Assembly: GCF_003987145.1 (NCBI RefSeq)
Contig: NZ_PIPL01000004.1
Location: 110,800-174,799, forward strand
Length of the DNA stretch: 64,000 bases
Direction of reading: 5' to 3'
DNA from: Aliidiomarina minuta
GTDB taxonomy: Bacteria; Pseudomonadota; Gammaproteobacteria; Enterobacterales; Alteromonadaceae
Made by a program: the position numbers and the translations under genes. The notes beneath the pieces are model-generated. The model was given only the letters and a program-made list of their open reading frames with translations. It ran no database searches and had not been told where the DNA came from. Shown piece after piece: positions 1-8,924 of the stretch. Numbering within the stretch: position 1 is the stretch's first letter; every line of letters begins with the position of its first letter.

Positions 1-463
1 GCAGTGGGCGACGCGGCTCTTCTTTTTTGGTTTTCAGCTGATGGAAGCTGTACAGGCTGCTGTTCGCGGCTTCTACCGCCTGGCGCACTTTCCAGTAGGT
101 ATCGCGGGCTTTGACATGCAGTTCACTTAAGAAACATACCGCTTCCATAGAGCCGGTTTCATTCAGGTTGGAAATCGTCTTATCAATAATCTGTTTGTAT
201 TGCCGCTCGTCAAGTTCACGTTCTTTACCGCAGCCAACCAGCAATACGCGCTCGCTTAAGATGTTAGGTACGTTGTGCAGAAGCAGCATCTGGCCTGCTT
301 TGCCTTCCAAATCACCGCGACGTAATAAGTTGCTGATATAACCGTCACTGATATGATCTAACTGTTCGGCAGCGGGGGATAACCTGCGCGGCTCGAAAAC
401 ACCGACTACAATACAGGCTGAACGCTGTTTTTCCGGGCTGCCGCTTTTGACATTAAATTCCAT
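1..463 (-). CDS. pepA: Leucyl aminopeptidase PepA, N-terminal part (runs off the window)
   Basis: The minus strand encodes 154 codons starting MEFNVKSGSPEKQRSAC, which I recognise as almost identical to the start of E. coli PepA (M17 cytosol aminopeptidase, also a DNA-binding XerCD accessory and regulator). Only the N-terminal macro-like domain is present; the di-metal catalytic domain lies to the left of base 1. The start is the ATG at 463, with an upstream purine-rich stretch. It is divergent from lptF, the usual gammaproteobacterial arrangement. No disruption is seen in the visible part. Confidence 0.95.
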   Translation of the reverse strand, partial: MEFNVKSGSPEKQRSACIVVGVFEPRRLSPAAEQLDHISDGYISNLLRRGDLEGKAGQMLLLHNVPNILSERVLLVGCGKERELDERQYKQIIDKTISNLNETGSMEAVCFLSELHVKARDTYWKVRQAVEAANSSLYSFHQLKTKKEEPRRPL

Positions 464-502
464 GGTAACTCCCATTTCTGGTGAAATCTGAACAAGCATG
501 GC

Positions 503-508
503 ATTATA
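503..508 (-). promoter_or_regulatory. Possible -10 box for pepA
   Basis: On the minus strand the hexamer TATAAT lies 40 bases upstream of the pepA ATG in the 156-bp divergent pepA/lptF spacer. No good -35 box is visible at 16-18 bases, so this may be an activator-dependent promoter or a chance match. Confidence 0.35.
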
Positions 509-619
509 CGCGAATACATGCTGTGAAGATTGCTTGCAGGTTTAATTCTTATGAAAACAACAAGTCTACCTAAATATTCACTCATTTCCAGTGAAAAGCA
601 AGGTTAAGAGAACTCTTAC

Positions 620-1726
620 GTGCGCATATTTCGTTACTTAACTCGTGAAACCTTTAAAGCCCAGCTGGCTGTTTTCATCGTTTTGATGACTATATTTATC
701 AGCCAGCAGTTTATTACTGTGCTTACTCAGGCGACAGACGGAGAGGTGCCAGCCGGACTGATTATTCAGGTGCTGGGGCTACAATTACCGGCTTTGGCTG
801 CTTTGATCCTGCCAATAAGTCTTTTTCTGGGTATTTTAATGGCCCACGGACGTATTTATGCCGACAATGAAATGGCGGTATTGCACGCCTGTGGTGTCAG
901 TGAATGGTATGTCGCCCGGGTGACACTGGTTTTTGCCTCGGTACTGGCGGTGATCACTGCAGTGCTGACCATCTGGCTCGGCCCCTGGGCGATGAGCCAG
1001 GAATATCAGATTGCTGAGCGCGCACGCATGGAAGCCGGCGTTGCTGCGATTCAAACCGGTCGCTTCCAACAGGCCAGCAGTCAGAATGCAGTTATTTTTA
1101 TTGAAGGACAAAGTGGCAATGGTCGTTTGCAGGAGGTCTTTGTTGCGCAGTTACCTGAACGTCTGGAGCCGGGCAGCCTGCGCGCCAGCGTGGTGATGGC
1201 TGAGTCAGGTCAGGTACTGATGGATAGTGCTGGTTCACAGACCTTGATTCTGGAAAATGGACGCCGTTATTCACAACATATTTACGAACTGGACCATCAG
1301 GTCATGCAGTTTGACCGGTATGAGATGCAAATCCGTGAGCAGGAAGTGGATGAGGACCAGCGACGACTGGAAGCTATACCCACTATGGAATTGATGCAGC
1401 GCAATGACTCAGAGGCCCATGCTGAGTTGCAGTGGCGTATTGCTATTCCACTGGCCATGCCTTTGTTGACTCTGATAGCGGTTCCTTTAAGCCGGGTGAA
1501 CCCGCGCCAGGGCAAGTTTGCCCGCATGGGGCCCGCATTGCTGATTTATCTCGGCTATTTTCTGGTGCTTATGGCTGCTCGCCGGGCCATGGCGGACGGT
1601 GCTATACCACCGGAAATTGGTTTATGGTGGATTCATATTGGTTTGTTGATATTTGGCGTACTGCTGATTTTTAAAGGGCGTCCGATAGGACACAGATTTA
1701 TTGCCAGAGTGCGGGGACGAGGCTGA
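620..1726 (+). CDS. lptF: LPS export ABC transporter permease LptF
   Basis: The 368-residue inner-membrane protein starts with GTG. It has the LptF/LptG (YjgP/YjgQ) layout: two N-terminal membrane helices, a third and a loop by about residue 120, a large periplasmic beta-jellyroll (about 125-265) and three C-terminal helices. With LptG and the ATPase LptB it extracts lipopolysaccharide from the inner membrane and passes it to LptC/LptA. Its stop overlaps the lptG start by one base, so the two are translationally coupled. The length is normal for the family. Confidence 0.95.
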   Translation: MRIFRYLTRETFKAQLAVFIVLMTIFISQQFITVLTQATDGEVPAGLIIQVLGLQLPALAALILPISLFLGILMAHGRIYADNEMAVLHACGVSEWYVARVTLVFASVLAVITAVLTIWLGPWAMSQEYQIAERARMEAGVAAIQTGRFQQASSQNAVIFIEGQSGNGRLQEVFVAQLPERLEPGSLRASVVMAESGQVLMDSAGSQTLILENGRRYSQHIYELDHQVMQFDRYEMQIREQEVDEDQRRLEAIPTMELMQRNDSEAHAELQWRIAIPLAMPLLTLIAVPLSRVNPRQGKFARMGPALLIYLGYFLVLMAARRAMADGAIPPEIGLWWIHIGLLIFGVLLIFKGRPIGHRFIARVRGRG

Positions 1727-2796
1727 TGTTTAATATCCTTGACCGTTATATAGGTAAAACCATTCTGGCTACTACAGGCCTGAGTCTGGCTGTATTGGCT
1801 GGCCTTAGTGCTCTGATCCGTTTTGTTGAGCAAGTGCGTGCTATTGGCCGCGGCACCTATGACATGATGGACGTGCTGGCCTTTGTGCTACTCAGTATAC
1901 CTCGTGATGTAGAACAGTTTTTCCCCATGGCGACCCTGCTGGGTGGTTTGATTGGCATAGGTTTATTAGCCAGCAACAGCGAATTAGTGGTGATGATGGC
2001 GGCAGGGCGCTCGCGTCTGAACATCGTTAGTTCAGCGATGAAGTCGGCTATTATCATGATGCTGGCTATTACCGCTTTAGGCGAATGGGTAGCCCCGCAG
2101 CTGGAAAGCCAGGCGCGTCAATTACGTGCTCAGGCCGTATCCGGTGGCAGTCTGATCAGTGGCCCTCAAGGACAGTGGGCAAAAGACGGCAATCAGTTCA
2201 TTAATATCGGCGAAGTGCAGGATACGGGTCTGTTGCAGGACCTGACTATTTATCAGTTTTCAGCTGAGCGCGAACTGGAGCGTGTTGTGCGCGGTGAAAG
2301 TGCCCATTTTATAGGGCCTGACTGGCGTGTGCGTAACGTAACGTATACCGAGATGGGCGAGGAGCGCATTGATAATTATCGGTTGGCAAGCTGGTCCTGG
2401 CAAACCGGCCTCACCCCTGAAAAGTTAGGGGTGCTGACTGTACGACCCGAGTCCCTGCCTATTAGCGGACTGAACAGTTATATCAATTATCTGAAGGCCA
2501 ATAACCAGGATGCCAGTCGTTACGAATTAGCCCTGTGGCGTAAAATCCTGGCGCCATTGACAGTAGCCGTGATGCTACTGGTGGCCTTATCTTTCATTTT
2601 CGGTCCGTTACGTTCTGTAACTATGGGAGCCCGGGTATTGCTGGGCGTTATCACAGGTTTTGTCTTCCACGTAGCCAACCAGGTGTTTGGCCCCATCGCG
2701 CAGGTCTATCATTTACCGCCTGTAATGGGCGCGGCGCTGCCTAGTTTATTATTTGCGGCAGCGGCTATTTACGTTATGCACCGGCAAAAAACTTAA
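1726..2796 (+). CDS. lptG: LPS export ABC transporter permease LptG
   Basis: The 356-residue partner of LptF has the same fold: N-terminal helices beginning MFNILDRYIGKTIL, a periplasmic domain at about 130-260, and C-terminal helices ending near KT. It forms the LptB2FG extractor for lipopolysaccharide. Its ATG overlaps the lptF stop by one base. Its TAA overlaps by two or three bases with the stop of the convergent RDD gene. Confidence 0.95.
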   Translation: MFNILDRYIGKTILATTGLSLAVLAGLSALIRFVEQVRAIGRGTYDMMDVLAFVLLSIPRDVEQFFPMATLLGGLIGIGLLASNSELVVMMAAGRSRLNIVSSAMKSAIIMMLAITALGEWVAPQLESQARQLRAQAVSGGSLISGPQGQWAKDGNQFINIGEVQDTGLLQDLTIYQFSAERELERVVRGESAHFIGPDWRVRNVTYTEMGEERIDNYRLASWSWQTGLTPEKLGVLTVRPESLPISGLNSYINYLKANNQDASRYELALWRKILAPLTVAVMLLVALSFIFGPLRSVTMGARVLLGVITGFVFHVANQVFGPIAQVYHLPPVMGAALPSLLFAAAAIYVMHRQKT

Positions 2797-3296
2797 AACT
2801 TCTTCCAGTTGCGCAGTTTATTGGCTTCAGCACTAAGCACAATGACTTCGCAATTGGCGGCTTTGTCCTGCCAGGCCAGTTTTTGCTGGCCACTGAACAG
2901 CAGGCCAATATTGCTCAGTCCAAAAGCTGAGCTTAGCAAACGAATGGTGGCTTGTTTCCAGCCAATACATGAACCATCCGTATTCTGCACTTTCAGGCGC
3001 CAGGACCGCATACCAATCGTTTGTCCGCCACGCACCCAAAAACCTGCATAGAACCAGAAAATAACAGCCACCAGATACAGCATAAAGAGTACGTTACCTT
3101 CCAGCACTGAAGCATGATCCTGCTCCGCACCCAGCGAAATAAGCCCAATACTCACCAGGCCAGCGACAAAGCCGAGTGCAATAATAGTAGCAAACATCAG
3201 TAGCGCAATAATGACCAGGAAGTCATATAAAATGGCGCCTAAGCGGCGTGCCAGACCGGCACGGGGAAAGTGGGTATGTTCAGGAAAAGCTGGCAT
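2793..3296 (-). CDS. RDD family membrane protein
   Basis: The 167-residue protein beginning MPAFPEHTHFPRAGLARRLG carries the RDD signature: an early Arg near AxRRLxAxxxD, then helices around 30-60 and 75-105, and a conserved GQTIGMRSWRLKV block. RDD proteins are small polytopic membrane proteins, some linked to ion exchange; the substrate here is unknown. The reading frame is open further upstream, but that extension crosses the tRNA-Leu gene, so I chose the ATG at 3296. It is convergent with lptG. Confidence 0.85.
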   Translation of the reverse strand: MPAFPEHTHFPRAGLARRLGAILYDFLVIIALLMFATIIALGFVAGLVSIGLISLGAEQDHASVLEGNVLFMLYLVAVIFWFYAGFWVRGGQTIGMRSWRLKVQNTDGSCIGWKQATIRLLSSAFGLSNIGLLFSGQQKLAWQDKAANCEVIVLSAEANKLRNWKKF

Positions 3297-3421
3297 TAGA
3301 GGTCTCTTGCTTAAATGTTGTACGAGGGCAAATGATAACATGAAATTGTTTTCATTTGCCCCTTGATTCAGAGGGGTACGAGGGTATAATGCCACTCGCT
3401 CTACAAGCACTTCCCCCTGAT

Positions 3422-3508
3422 GCCCGGGTGGCGAAATCGGTAGACGCAGTGGATTCAAAATCCACCGCCAGAAATGGTGTGCCGGTTCGAGTCCGGCCCC
3501 GGGCACCA
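3422..3508 (+). tRNA. tRNA-Leu (anticodon CAA)
   Basis: The 87-nt class II tRNA has a 7-bp acceptor stem (GCCCGGG/CCCGGGC) with encoded 3' ACCA. The anticodon stem GTGGA/TCCAC carries the loop TTCAAAA, so the anticodon is CAA and reads UUG. A long variable arm follows, and the T arm contains GGTTCGAGTCC. It stands alone rather than in a tRNA cluster and is followed by AT-rich, decayed DNA. Confidence 0.97.
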
Positions 3509-3717
3509 TTGCACTATCCCATGTTATCCAATATCGTCCGTTGCTAAACACGCAAATTGATCTGCTCAGGTTAATCGTCAACGTGTATAAGCATGGTGAA
3601 GGTCCTTCTCGTACTAAGCTCGCTAAAACGCACCCAGAGTTTTATTCATATCACAGTATTGCTAAAGCGTTTGATATCTTGCCAGTCTATGATTCTCGGT
3701 CCACTCCACCCAGCTAA
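3509..3717 (+). pseudogene. Start-less coding remnant immediately downstream of tRNA-Leu
   Basis: One frame stays open from inside the tRNA to a TAA at 3715-3717. It reads like real protein (around LLNTQIDLLRLIVNVYKHGE, then SRTKLAKTHPEFYSYHSIAK) but has no plausible start or ribosome binding site. I take it as the C-terminal fragment of an unidentified gene stranded beside the tRNA, as can result from integration and decay. The family is not recognised. The 479-bp stretch 3509-3987 holds this remnant, a short repeat ORF and a YHS-like remnant, and otherwise nothing I can support. Confidence 0.45.
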
Positions 3718-3783
3718 CTTCAAACCTACATCATGAATAAAAAGCTTATTTTTTCTTTTGTTAAAGGTATGTTTCGTTCTGAC

Positions 3784-3819
3784 GATAGCTTTCATAGCTT
3801 TCATAGCTTTCATAGCTTT
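3784..3819 (+). repeat. Four tandem 9-bp units inside a 30-codon ORF
   Basis: Four consecutive units of (C/G)ATAGCTTT occupy these bases; the first begins with G and the others are identical. In the short frame ATG 3733 to TAG 3823-3825 they encode a Ser-Phe-His repeat (DSFHSFHSFHSF). The ORF has no convincing ribosome binding site, so it may not be translated. Being a multiple of three, copy-number slippage would keep the frame. Confidence 0.7.
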
Positions 3820-3880
3820 CAGTAGTAAAGCAAATTACTTCAATGGCATGGAGGTCAAATATGACTTTTAATACTCACAA

Positions 3881-3937
3881 CGTGTCAATGGAGTAGATTA
3901 ACTAAAAGGATACGATCCGGTAAGCTATAGTCTTATC
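3881..3937 (+). pseudogene. Decayed YHS-domain protein fragment
   Basis: Reading from 3881 gives RVNGVD, a stop codon at 3899-3901, then LKGYDPVSYSL. The string LKGYDPVSY matches the conserved core of small periplasmic YHS-domain proteins (usually ...LxGYDPVAYF...). The in-frame stop, absence of a start and lack of the rest of the domain indicate a dead remnant. The match is short, so confidence is moderate. Confidence 0.45.
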
Positions 3938-3987
3938 GAATTTGTTTATATTGTGATTATAAAAATAATACAACACGGAGAAAAAGA

Positions 3988-4515
3988 ATGAGAAAAGTAC
4001 TATTGATTGCAGCCGTTTTCCTAACATTAGTCGGTTGTGGCAGTGATACAGATTTTGTAAAAAACGGGACCATGAACTTCAATAGTACTATAACAGTTGG
4101 AAAGGCTCTTGATAGCTGGAAAAGTTGTGAAGAAAGTGGATGGGAAGAGTTTAAGACTGATAATGGTGTGAGAGTTGTTCAATTCTCTTGCCAACATAGA
4201 ATTGGTCAATTTTTTACTGAAATGAAAAGCCTATTGTCAGAAAGTGACCGAGCGGAAGTTGATCACTTAGATGTTATTGCAAACGTTCAGACTTTCCAGT
4301 TCACGTTAAACCAAGACGACACATTTCAAATTGACAATGTTCAAGTAAAAACAACATGGATGGATGGTACATCTTTTAAAGATTCTCAGGAACCAATAGA
4401 GCAGTTAGAAATGGTATATGCTAACCAACTTAGTTTTGAACCTGATGAATTAGATTCAACAGTAGCAGCTCAGATTTACTATCTCTTTATGGTTATTAAA
4501 GCTAATGCGAGTTAA
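3988..4515 (+). CDS. Uncharacterised lipoprotein
   Basis: The 175-residue protein has a textbook lipoprotein signal: MRK, a hydrophobic stretch, and the lipobox LVGC with Cys17. The mature part is acidic, with two internal Cys (about residues 48 and 69) and the motif SWKSCEESGWEEF. I do not recognise a family. A GGAG sits 8 bases before the ATG. Base composition is very AT-rich (17 of 60 G+C in 4321-4380 by direct count), unlike neighbouring genes near 50%, which suggests acquired DNA in the tRNA-adjacent patch. Confidence 0.75.
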   Translation: MRKVLLIAAVFLTLVGCGSDTDFVKNGTMNFNSTITVGKALDSWKSCEESGWEEFKTDNGVRVVQFSCQHRIGQFFTEMKSLLSESDRAEVDHLDVIANVQTFQFTLNQDDTFQIDNVQVKTTWMDGTSFKDSQEPIEQLEMVYANQLSFEPDELDSTVAAQIYYLFMVIKANAS

Positions 4516-4610
4516 GACGCTTCTTAAGGGATTACCAGAAATAAATAAGCGACTTACAATACACGCGACTACTTATGATATGAAATATTAATCAACAAAG
4601 GATGTTAACT

Positions 4611-5021
4611 ATGCTAGTTCAATTGAGAATGGGCGCTATAGTGAGATTGAGTAGGTTGCCACTATTCTTTAGTATTCGTCGGCTTGTAAATAAACTCTCT
4701 ATAGTCATTTTTACAGCAATTACTTTATCTATGACTGCTTGCTCCACCCCCGAGGACGTTGAATTGTGGATCGATACAAATCCGTATTATGGGACACTTA
4801 TTATAAGTGTCCAAGCAGTCATGAATGACGTAGTGGTCAAGGATATTATCGTTAATCGGGGAAATTGTGGATTTCCAGATGGAACCAAAACAGATCTGGA
4901 ACGGACTGTTCAATTATCATTTGGTGAGTCGTACCGAGCATATTCTCATCAGTGCAGCATCAATGACGTACTCGAAGTAGAAGTTGTTACAAACAATGGG
5001 CATAGTTTTTTCGATTTTTAA
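4611..5021 (+). CDS. Small AT-rich lipoprotein, unknown function
   Basis: The protein has 136 residues from the ATG at 4611, chosen because AAAGGA lies 8 bases upstream; the in-frame ATG at 4602 is too close to that site. A hydrophobic stretch ends in the lipobox MTAC, but about 35 residues precede it, including Arg-rich segments, which is long for a signal peptide. The true start may be further inside, or the region may be degraded. The mature part has two Cys that could pair. No family is recognised. Confidence 0.55.
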   Translation: MLVQLRMGAIVRLSRLPLFFSIRRLVNKLSIVIFTAITLSMTACSTPEDVELWIDTNPYYGTLIISVQAVMNDVVVKDIIVNRGNCGFPDGTKTDLERTVQLSFGESYRAYSHQCSINDVLEVEVVTNNGHSFFDF

Positions 5022-5210
5022 AAAATTATCAACTAATTTAAGTGGTTAGGGACCTTAAATGTTGAAGGAAGAGAGCGAAGGGTTAAAGTGTGGTCGGCGA
5101 TTTCACATTAGATACGGTAATACTCAAAGCTCAGGTTGTATAACATATAGGTTATTCTGCCCCTGATATTTCTGAGCTATTATCGTTGCTTCATAAAGAG
5201 GAAATGATGT

Positions 5211-5876
5211 ATGCCAGTATCTGCTTTATCTAAGCTTGCCCTCATCAGTATGCTTTGCTTCTCACTGGCAGCCTGCTCTCAGTCTGAAAACAATAATGGG
5301 GCCCAGCGGGACGTCTCTGCGAAGCTGCCTTTGCAGCTGAATACGGACATTGAGGGCATTATGCTAAGTGGTACTTTTGCTGCCCCTGATGAGTTGCGTT
5401 TGCAGCTGGCTACGCCGCTGGTGAACTGGCCACAGTCGACAACGACTGAAAATTATTCAATTCGTATTAATGACGCTTCTGAGTCTATTCCGGTAACGGT
5501 GCGTGAAGTGAGTAAAGGGCCGCTGCATTTTTCTATTGCGGTGCCTGAGGGCGATCTTCCCATTGAAAAACTAGCGCTCTACGACAATGGCACTCAATTG
5601 TATGCGGTGGAAGCGACTCAGATGTTGCCGCCGCAGGACGAATGGCTGCCCCTGGTGCAGTTGGAACAGCAACAGGATCAGCTTTGTCTGACCTGGCCGG
5701 AGAGCCTGTTTGACGAGGCGTCTTTGCTTTCTCTGAATGAACAACAGCGCCTGCAGTTGCGAAAACAGTCTGCGGCAAGTCCTCTATGCCTTGAGGCTAA
5801 AGCCTCAGCGCACACCCAGTGGCGCGTAAATTTACGCACCTCGTTATCAGCTGTACAGCTGATTACCTACCCGTAG
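5211..5876 (+). CDS. Putative lipoprotein upstream of the metalloprotease
   Basis: The 221-residue protein has a lipoprotein signal: MPVSALSKLALISMLCFSLAAC, lipobox LAAC. The mature part looks like two beta-rich domains, with Cys pairs near residues 162 and 193. An AGAGGA lies upstream; the ATG at 5204 is out of frame and gives only a nonapeptide. Ten bases separate it from the 1011-residue protease gene, so the two probably share a transcript. It might be an accessory, inhibitor or folding factor for the protease; this is inferred only from position. Confidence 0.7.
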   Translation: MPVSALSKLALISMLCFSLAACSQSENNNGAQRDVSAKLPLQLNTDIEGIMLSGTFAAPDELRLQLATPLVNWPQSTTTENYSIRINDASESIPVTVREVSKGPLHFSIAVPEGDLPIEKLALYDNGTQLYAVEATQMLPPQDEWLPLVQLEQQQDQLCLTWPESLFDEASLLSLNEQQRLQLRKQSAASPLCLEAKASAHTQWRVNLRTSLSAVQLITYP

Positions 5877-5885
5877 TGTGGCCTG

Positions 5886-8800
5886 ATGAGAAAAAATAAC
5901 TCAACAATAAGAAAAGCGATATCGGCACCGTTGTTGGCGGTTTCTTTTACGTTGTTGCTTGCGGCCTGTGGTAGCGACAGTACGCGAAGCTACGACATTA
6001 CCACCTCAATCAGTACCGGAGGCTCTATTGCTCCCCGACAGATGACGGTGCAAGAAGGGCGGTCGGCGAGTTTTACGGTCGGAGCACGCACAGGTTTTGA
6101 AATTGCGAATGTGAGTGGCTGTGGAGGTCAGTTAAGTGGCAGCAGCTATACCATTAACGAGGTCACTAGGGATTGTGAGATCAGTGCGACCTTTGAGCAA
6201 TTGACCTTTGAGTTAGTCGCAGAATTGCATTTTGGCGAATCGCCTGGTGGCTCTGATGTGCCCTCTATTACTCCCGAAAGCAGTGTTGTTGATTACAACG
6301 AGCAGCAGGTGTTCGTGCTGACGTTACCGGATTCACAGTGGTCTTTACAGGATATAGAGGGTTGTCCTGTTGACAGTATTGAGGCGCAAAACAGTTTTGA
6401 AACTGAGCTGTTAATAACCACGGATCCTATTGTAGAGGCCTGCATACTCAATCTCTATATAGATGCGCCAGCTTCTGATCTTGAAGTTGAACTGACGTTC
6501 AATGTTTTTAACGGCGAGGCGCAAGTACATGGTGAGCGCAAAGAAGCCGCAAGCTTCCGTTATGGCGAAACCGTTACTATTGATTTAATGCCTTATGGTG
6601 AACGCAGCCTGAGGGATTTTAATGCCAGCGGCATTGGTGGTTCCTGTAGCATTGAGCGAGACGGCAACTCGGTTTCTCTGGTGGCTACAAACGACTGCTG
6701 GTTATATGCTCTTTTTATGGCTCCTGAGGACCATGACTTCGCCGATGACCACTTAATGCAGGGGTTTCGCGATGCACTTGCTTTGCAGCCTGAAGAATTT
6801 CTTACTGAGGAACGGGTGGCGTCGGTTGATTCACTGCGGCTTCTTCATCAGGGCAACCGTATACATAACTTAAGTGGTATTCAGGCAGCCAGTAGTTTGC
6901 GGGATTTTTCATTTGAGACCAGTTCCGCGGATCTTGAAGCACTGGCGGCTTTACCCCTCGAGCGTTTGCACATTGAGTATCGTGGTTCGGCCAACATCGA
7001 ACCCCTGGCAGGACTGCCGTTAACTGAGCTGTCGTTGCTTCACCTGGATGCAGAACCAGAAAGTTATGAGGCCTTGCGTCAATTGAGTCACCTTGAATCT
7101 TTAAACTTAAGTTATAACCGCAGACTACATCGGATTGATTTTGTTGAAGCCATGAGCCAGCTTAATACGCTGATACTGACTCAGACAGGGCTGCTTGATA
7201 TTCGTCCAACACTGGACTCTGGTTTACCCCATCAGGGAAGTTATGGCTATTTGAGTGTTAACGGCTGTGCCAGTCTGCAGCAACCCGTCACGCGTGATGT
7301 TATCGATGAACTGCGACAATATAGTGTAGAAACTTCAGTCAGCAGTTCATCGAATTGGTCACTCTGCCCGTCGTCAGATCAATATTATGAAGGCAACCTG
7401 AGCGCGAGTTTGCAGGATACTAAGCTGACGCTGTCCTGGGATACCAATGCTGAGGGCGATCTGGACTGTGCTTTGTATTTCAATCTGCATGCTCAGCAAC
7501 CCAGGGTTATGGATATACTGGTAGAAAGTTGCGGAACAGCAGGGTCAACGACCCTGGATGTGCAACTTGATATACAGACCTTGGATCTCTACCTTGAAGA
7601 TGGTCTGTTTCCAAACCCGGCACACGTAGCGTCAACCCTGGTGGATAACAGTGCCAATGATAGCAGCAAACTGCGTTTAGCTGCGGTTGACTGGGGACAA
7701 GTAACTTTTAAATCCAACCCTTACCTGGTGCCGGAGCGCAGTGCCTTACTGCGGGCGCATATGATTGCCGATGGCAATCCAGAGCCTCCTGAGCTGGAAG
7801 TTCAGTTGCGTCTCAACGGCGAGAGCCAAAGCTTAAGCATGACGGCACCTGAAGCCATTTCAACGGCGCCTGTTTATGATGCGCTGGACAGTAGCTATCA
7901 GGTGCAAATGCCAGCAGAGTGGATGCAGGCTGGTCTTGAAATCGTTATCAGCATGGATGATGATGTGATATATCGCGCTACTCCGAGTTTTGCGGATCCT
8001 TTAAACCTCTATATTACTATTGTGCCTATGGTCGTGGACGGCGTGGAGCCGACCATCCCATCTGACGCGGTGTTAAGAGAGACAGTCAAAACCTATTGGC
8101 CGTTCAGTGATGTGATCATTGAGCGCCGCGATCCCTTTATTGTTGAGCGCGAAGGAGAGAGCCTGGGGGCTCATGATTTGCTGTATATGCTCAGAGATTT
8201 GCATGCGCAAGAAGGAGCTCAGCATCACTACCATGGCTTCTTTAACCTGGATACCCTAGGCACACAGGACGCCGCTGGAGTTGCCTTTATGCCTGGCGTG
8301 GTGGGAGTTACCTGGGATGCCTCCTGGGGAGTGCATGGCACTTTTGCCCATGAGTTAGGCCACAACTTCAGCATTGGCCATATTGCCTGCGGAGGGCCGA
8401 CCAGTGTAGAGGTCAATTATCCTTATCCACCTGAATTTATAGGCAGTGTGGGTGTGGATTATGACTTCGGACGGACCTATGGCAGCGAAGACTATGCGGA
8501 TATCATGAGTTATTGTCGGCCGCGTTTTATCTCGGACTGGGTTTATGAAAAAGCTCAGGACTATCTGACGATGAATCCGCCTAAGCCTTTTACCGCGAGC
8601 CAGGACTTCGACGTGATGACCTTATCTCAGCCGGTGTTTAGCACCTATATCAGCGGTGTGATTGATCAGGTGAAGGGCGAAACTGAAATACTCAGTCATT
8701 TCGAGCTGAACAGAGCCGCAGGCCGGGAAACTTTTGGGCCATTCACGTTGATCGCAACGGACAGCCAGGGGCAGCAGATTGAACGACGTTTTGCGGTTGA

Positions 8801-8921
8801 ACAGACCTCTGAGAGCACCAGCCAAAGCAATGGGTATTTCAACGTCCAGGTACCGACTGTGAATATCCGGCATATCCAGATACGTTATCAGGGGCGCGAG
8901 ATTTTGACTACGCAATTCTAG
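5886..8921 (+). CDS. Large lipoprotein metzincin-type metalloprotease with leucine-rich repeats
   Basis: The 1011-residue protein is predicted to be secreted and lipid-anchored (signal with lipobox LLAAC near residue 28). Visible order: a divergent InlB B-repeat-like segment (about 40-105, GGSIAP...CEISATF), further beta domains, a leucine-rich repeat block (about 315-450), beta domains, then a C-terminal protease. The zinc motif HELGHNFSIGH starts at His822 (ligands His822, His826, His832; Glu823 catalytic), followed by an IMSYC Met-turn. It resembles the M66/StcE-like proteases of marine gammaproteobacteria, whose substrates are often glycoproteins; the substrate here is unknown. Position 8 of the zinc motif is Ser rather than the usual Gly. 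Confidence 0.8.
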   Translation: MRKNNSTIRKAISAPLLAVSFTLLLAACGSDSTRSYDITTSISTGGSIAPRQMTVQEGRSASFTVGARTGFEIANVSGCGGQLSGSSYTINEVTRDCEISATFEQLTFELVAELHFGESPGGSDVPSITPESSVVDYNEQQVFVLTLPDSQWSLQDIEGCPVDSIEAQNSFETELLITTDPIVEACILNLYIDAPASDLEVELTFNVFNGEAQVHGERKEAASFRYGETVTIDLMPYGERSLRDFNASGIGGSCSIERDGNSVSLVATNDCWLYALFMAPEDHDFADDHLMQGFRDALALQPEEFLTEERVASVDSLRLLHQGNRIHNLSGIQAASSLRDFSFETSSADLEALAALPLERLHIEYRGSANIEPLAGLPLTELSLLHLDAEPESYEALRQLSHLESLNLSYNRRLHRIDFVEAMSQLNTLILTQTGLLDIRPTLDSGLPHQGSYGYLSVNGCASLQQPVTRDVIDELRQYSVETSVSSSSNWSLCPSSDQYYEGNLSASLQDTKLTLSWDTNAEGDLDCALYFNLHAQQPRVMDILVESCGTAGSTTLDVQLDIQTLDLYLEDGLFPNPAHVASTLVDNSANDSSKLRLAAVDWGQVTFKSNPYLVPERSALLRAHMIADGNPEPPELEVQLRLNGESQSLSMTAPEAISTAPVYDALDSSYQVQMPAEWMQAGLEIVISMDDDVIYRATPSFADPLNLYITIVPMVVDGVEPTIPSDAVLRETVKTYWPFSDVIIERRDPFIVEREGESLGAHDLLYMLRDLHAQEGAQHHYHGFFNLDTLGTQDAAGVAFMPGVVGVTWDASWGVHGTFAHELGHNFSIGHIACGGPTSVEVNYPYPPEFIGSVGVDYDFGRTYGSEDYADIMSYCRPRFISDWVYEKAQDYLTMNPPKPFTASQDFDVMTLSQPVFSTYISGVIDQVKGETEILSHFELNRAAGRETFGPFTLIATDSQGQQIERRFAVEQTSESTSQSNGYFNVQVPTVNIRHIQIRYQGREILTTQF

Positions 8922-8924
8922 AGA

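Noticed and set aside
3296..3581. N-terminal extension of the RDD gene by 95 codons
   Set aside because: It reads antisense through the tRNA-Leu gene and gives unlikely sequence; a good start exists at 3296.
3784..3819. CRISPR-like array
   Set aside because: The units are 9 bases and contiguous, with no spacers.
3422..5210. Integration site with a duplicated tRNA 3' end
   Set aside because: I looked for a second copy of the T-arm/acceptor sequence downstream and saw none, and no integrase gene is present.
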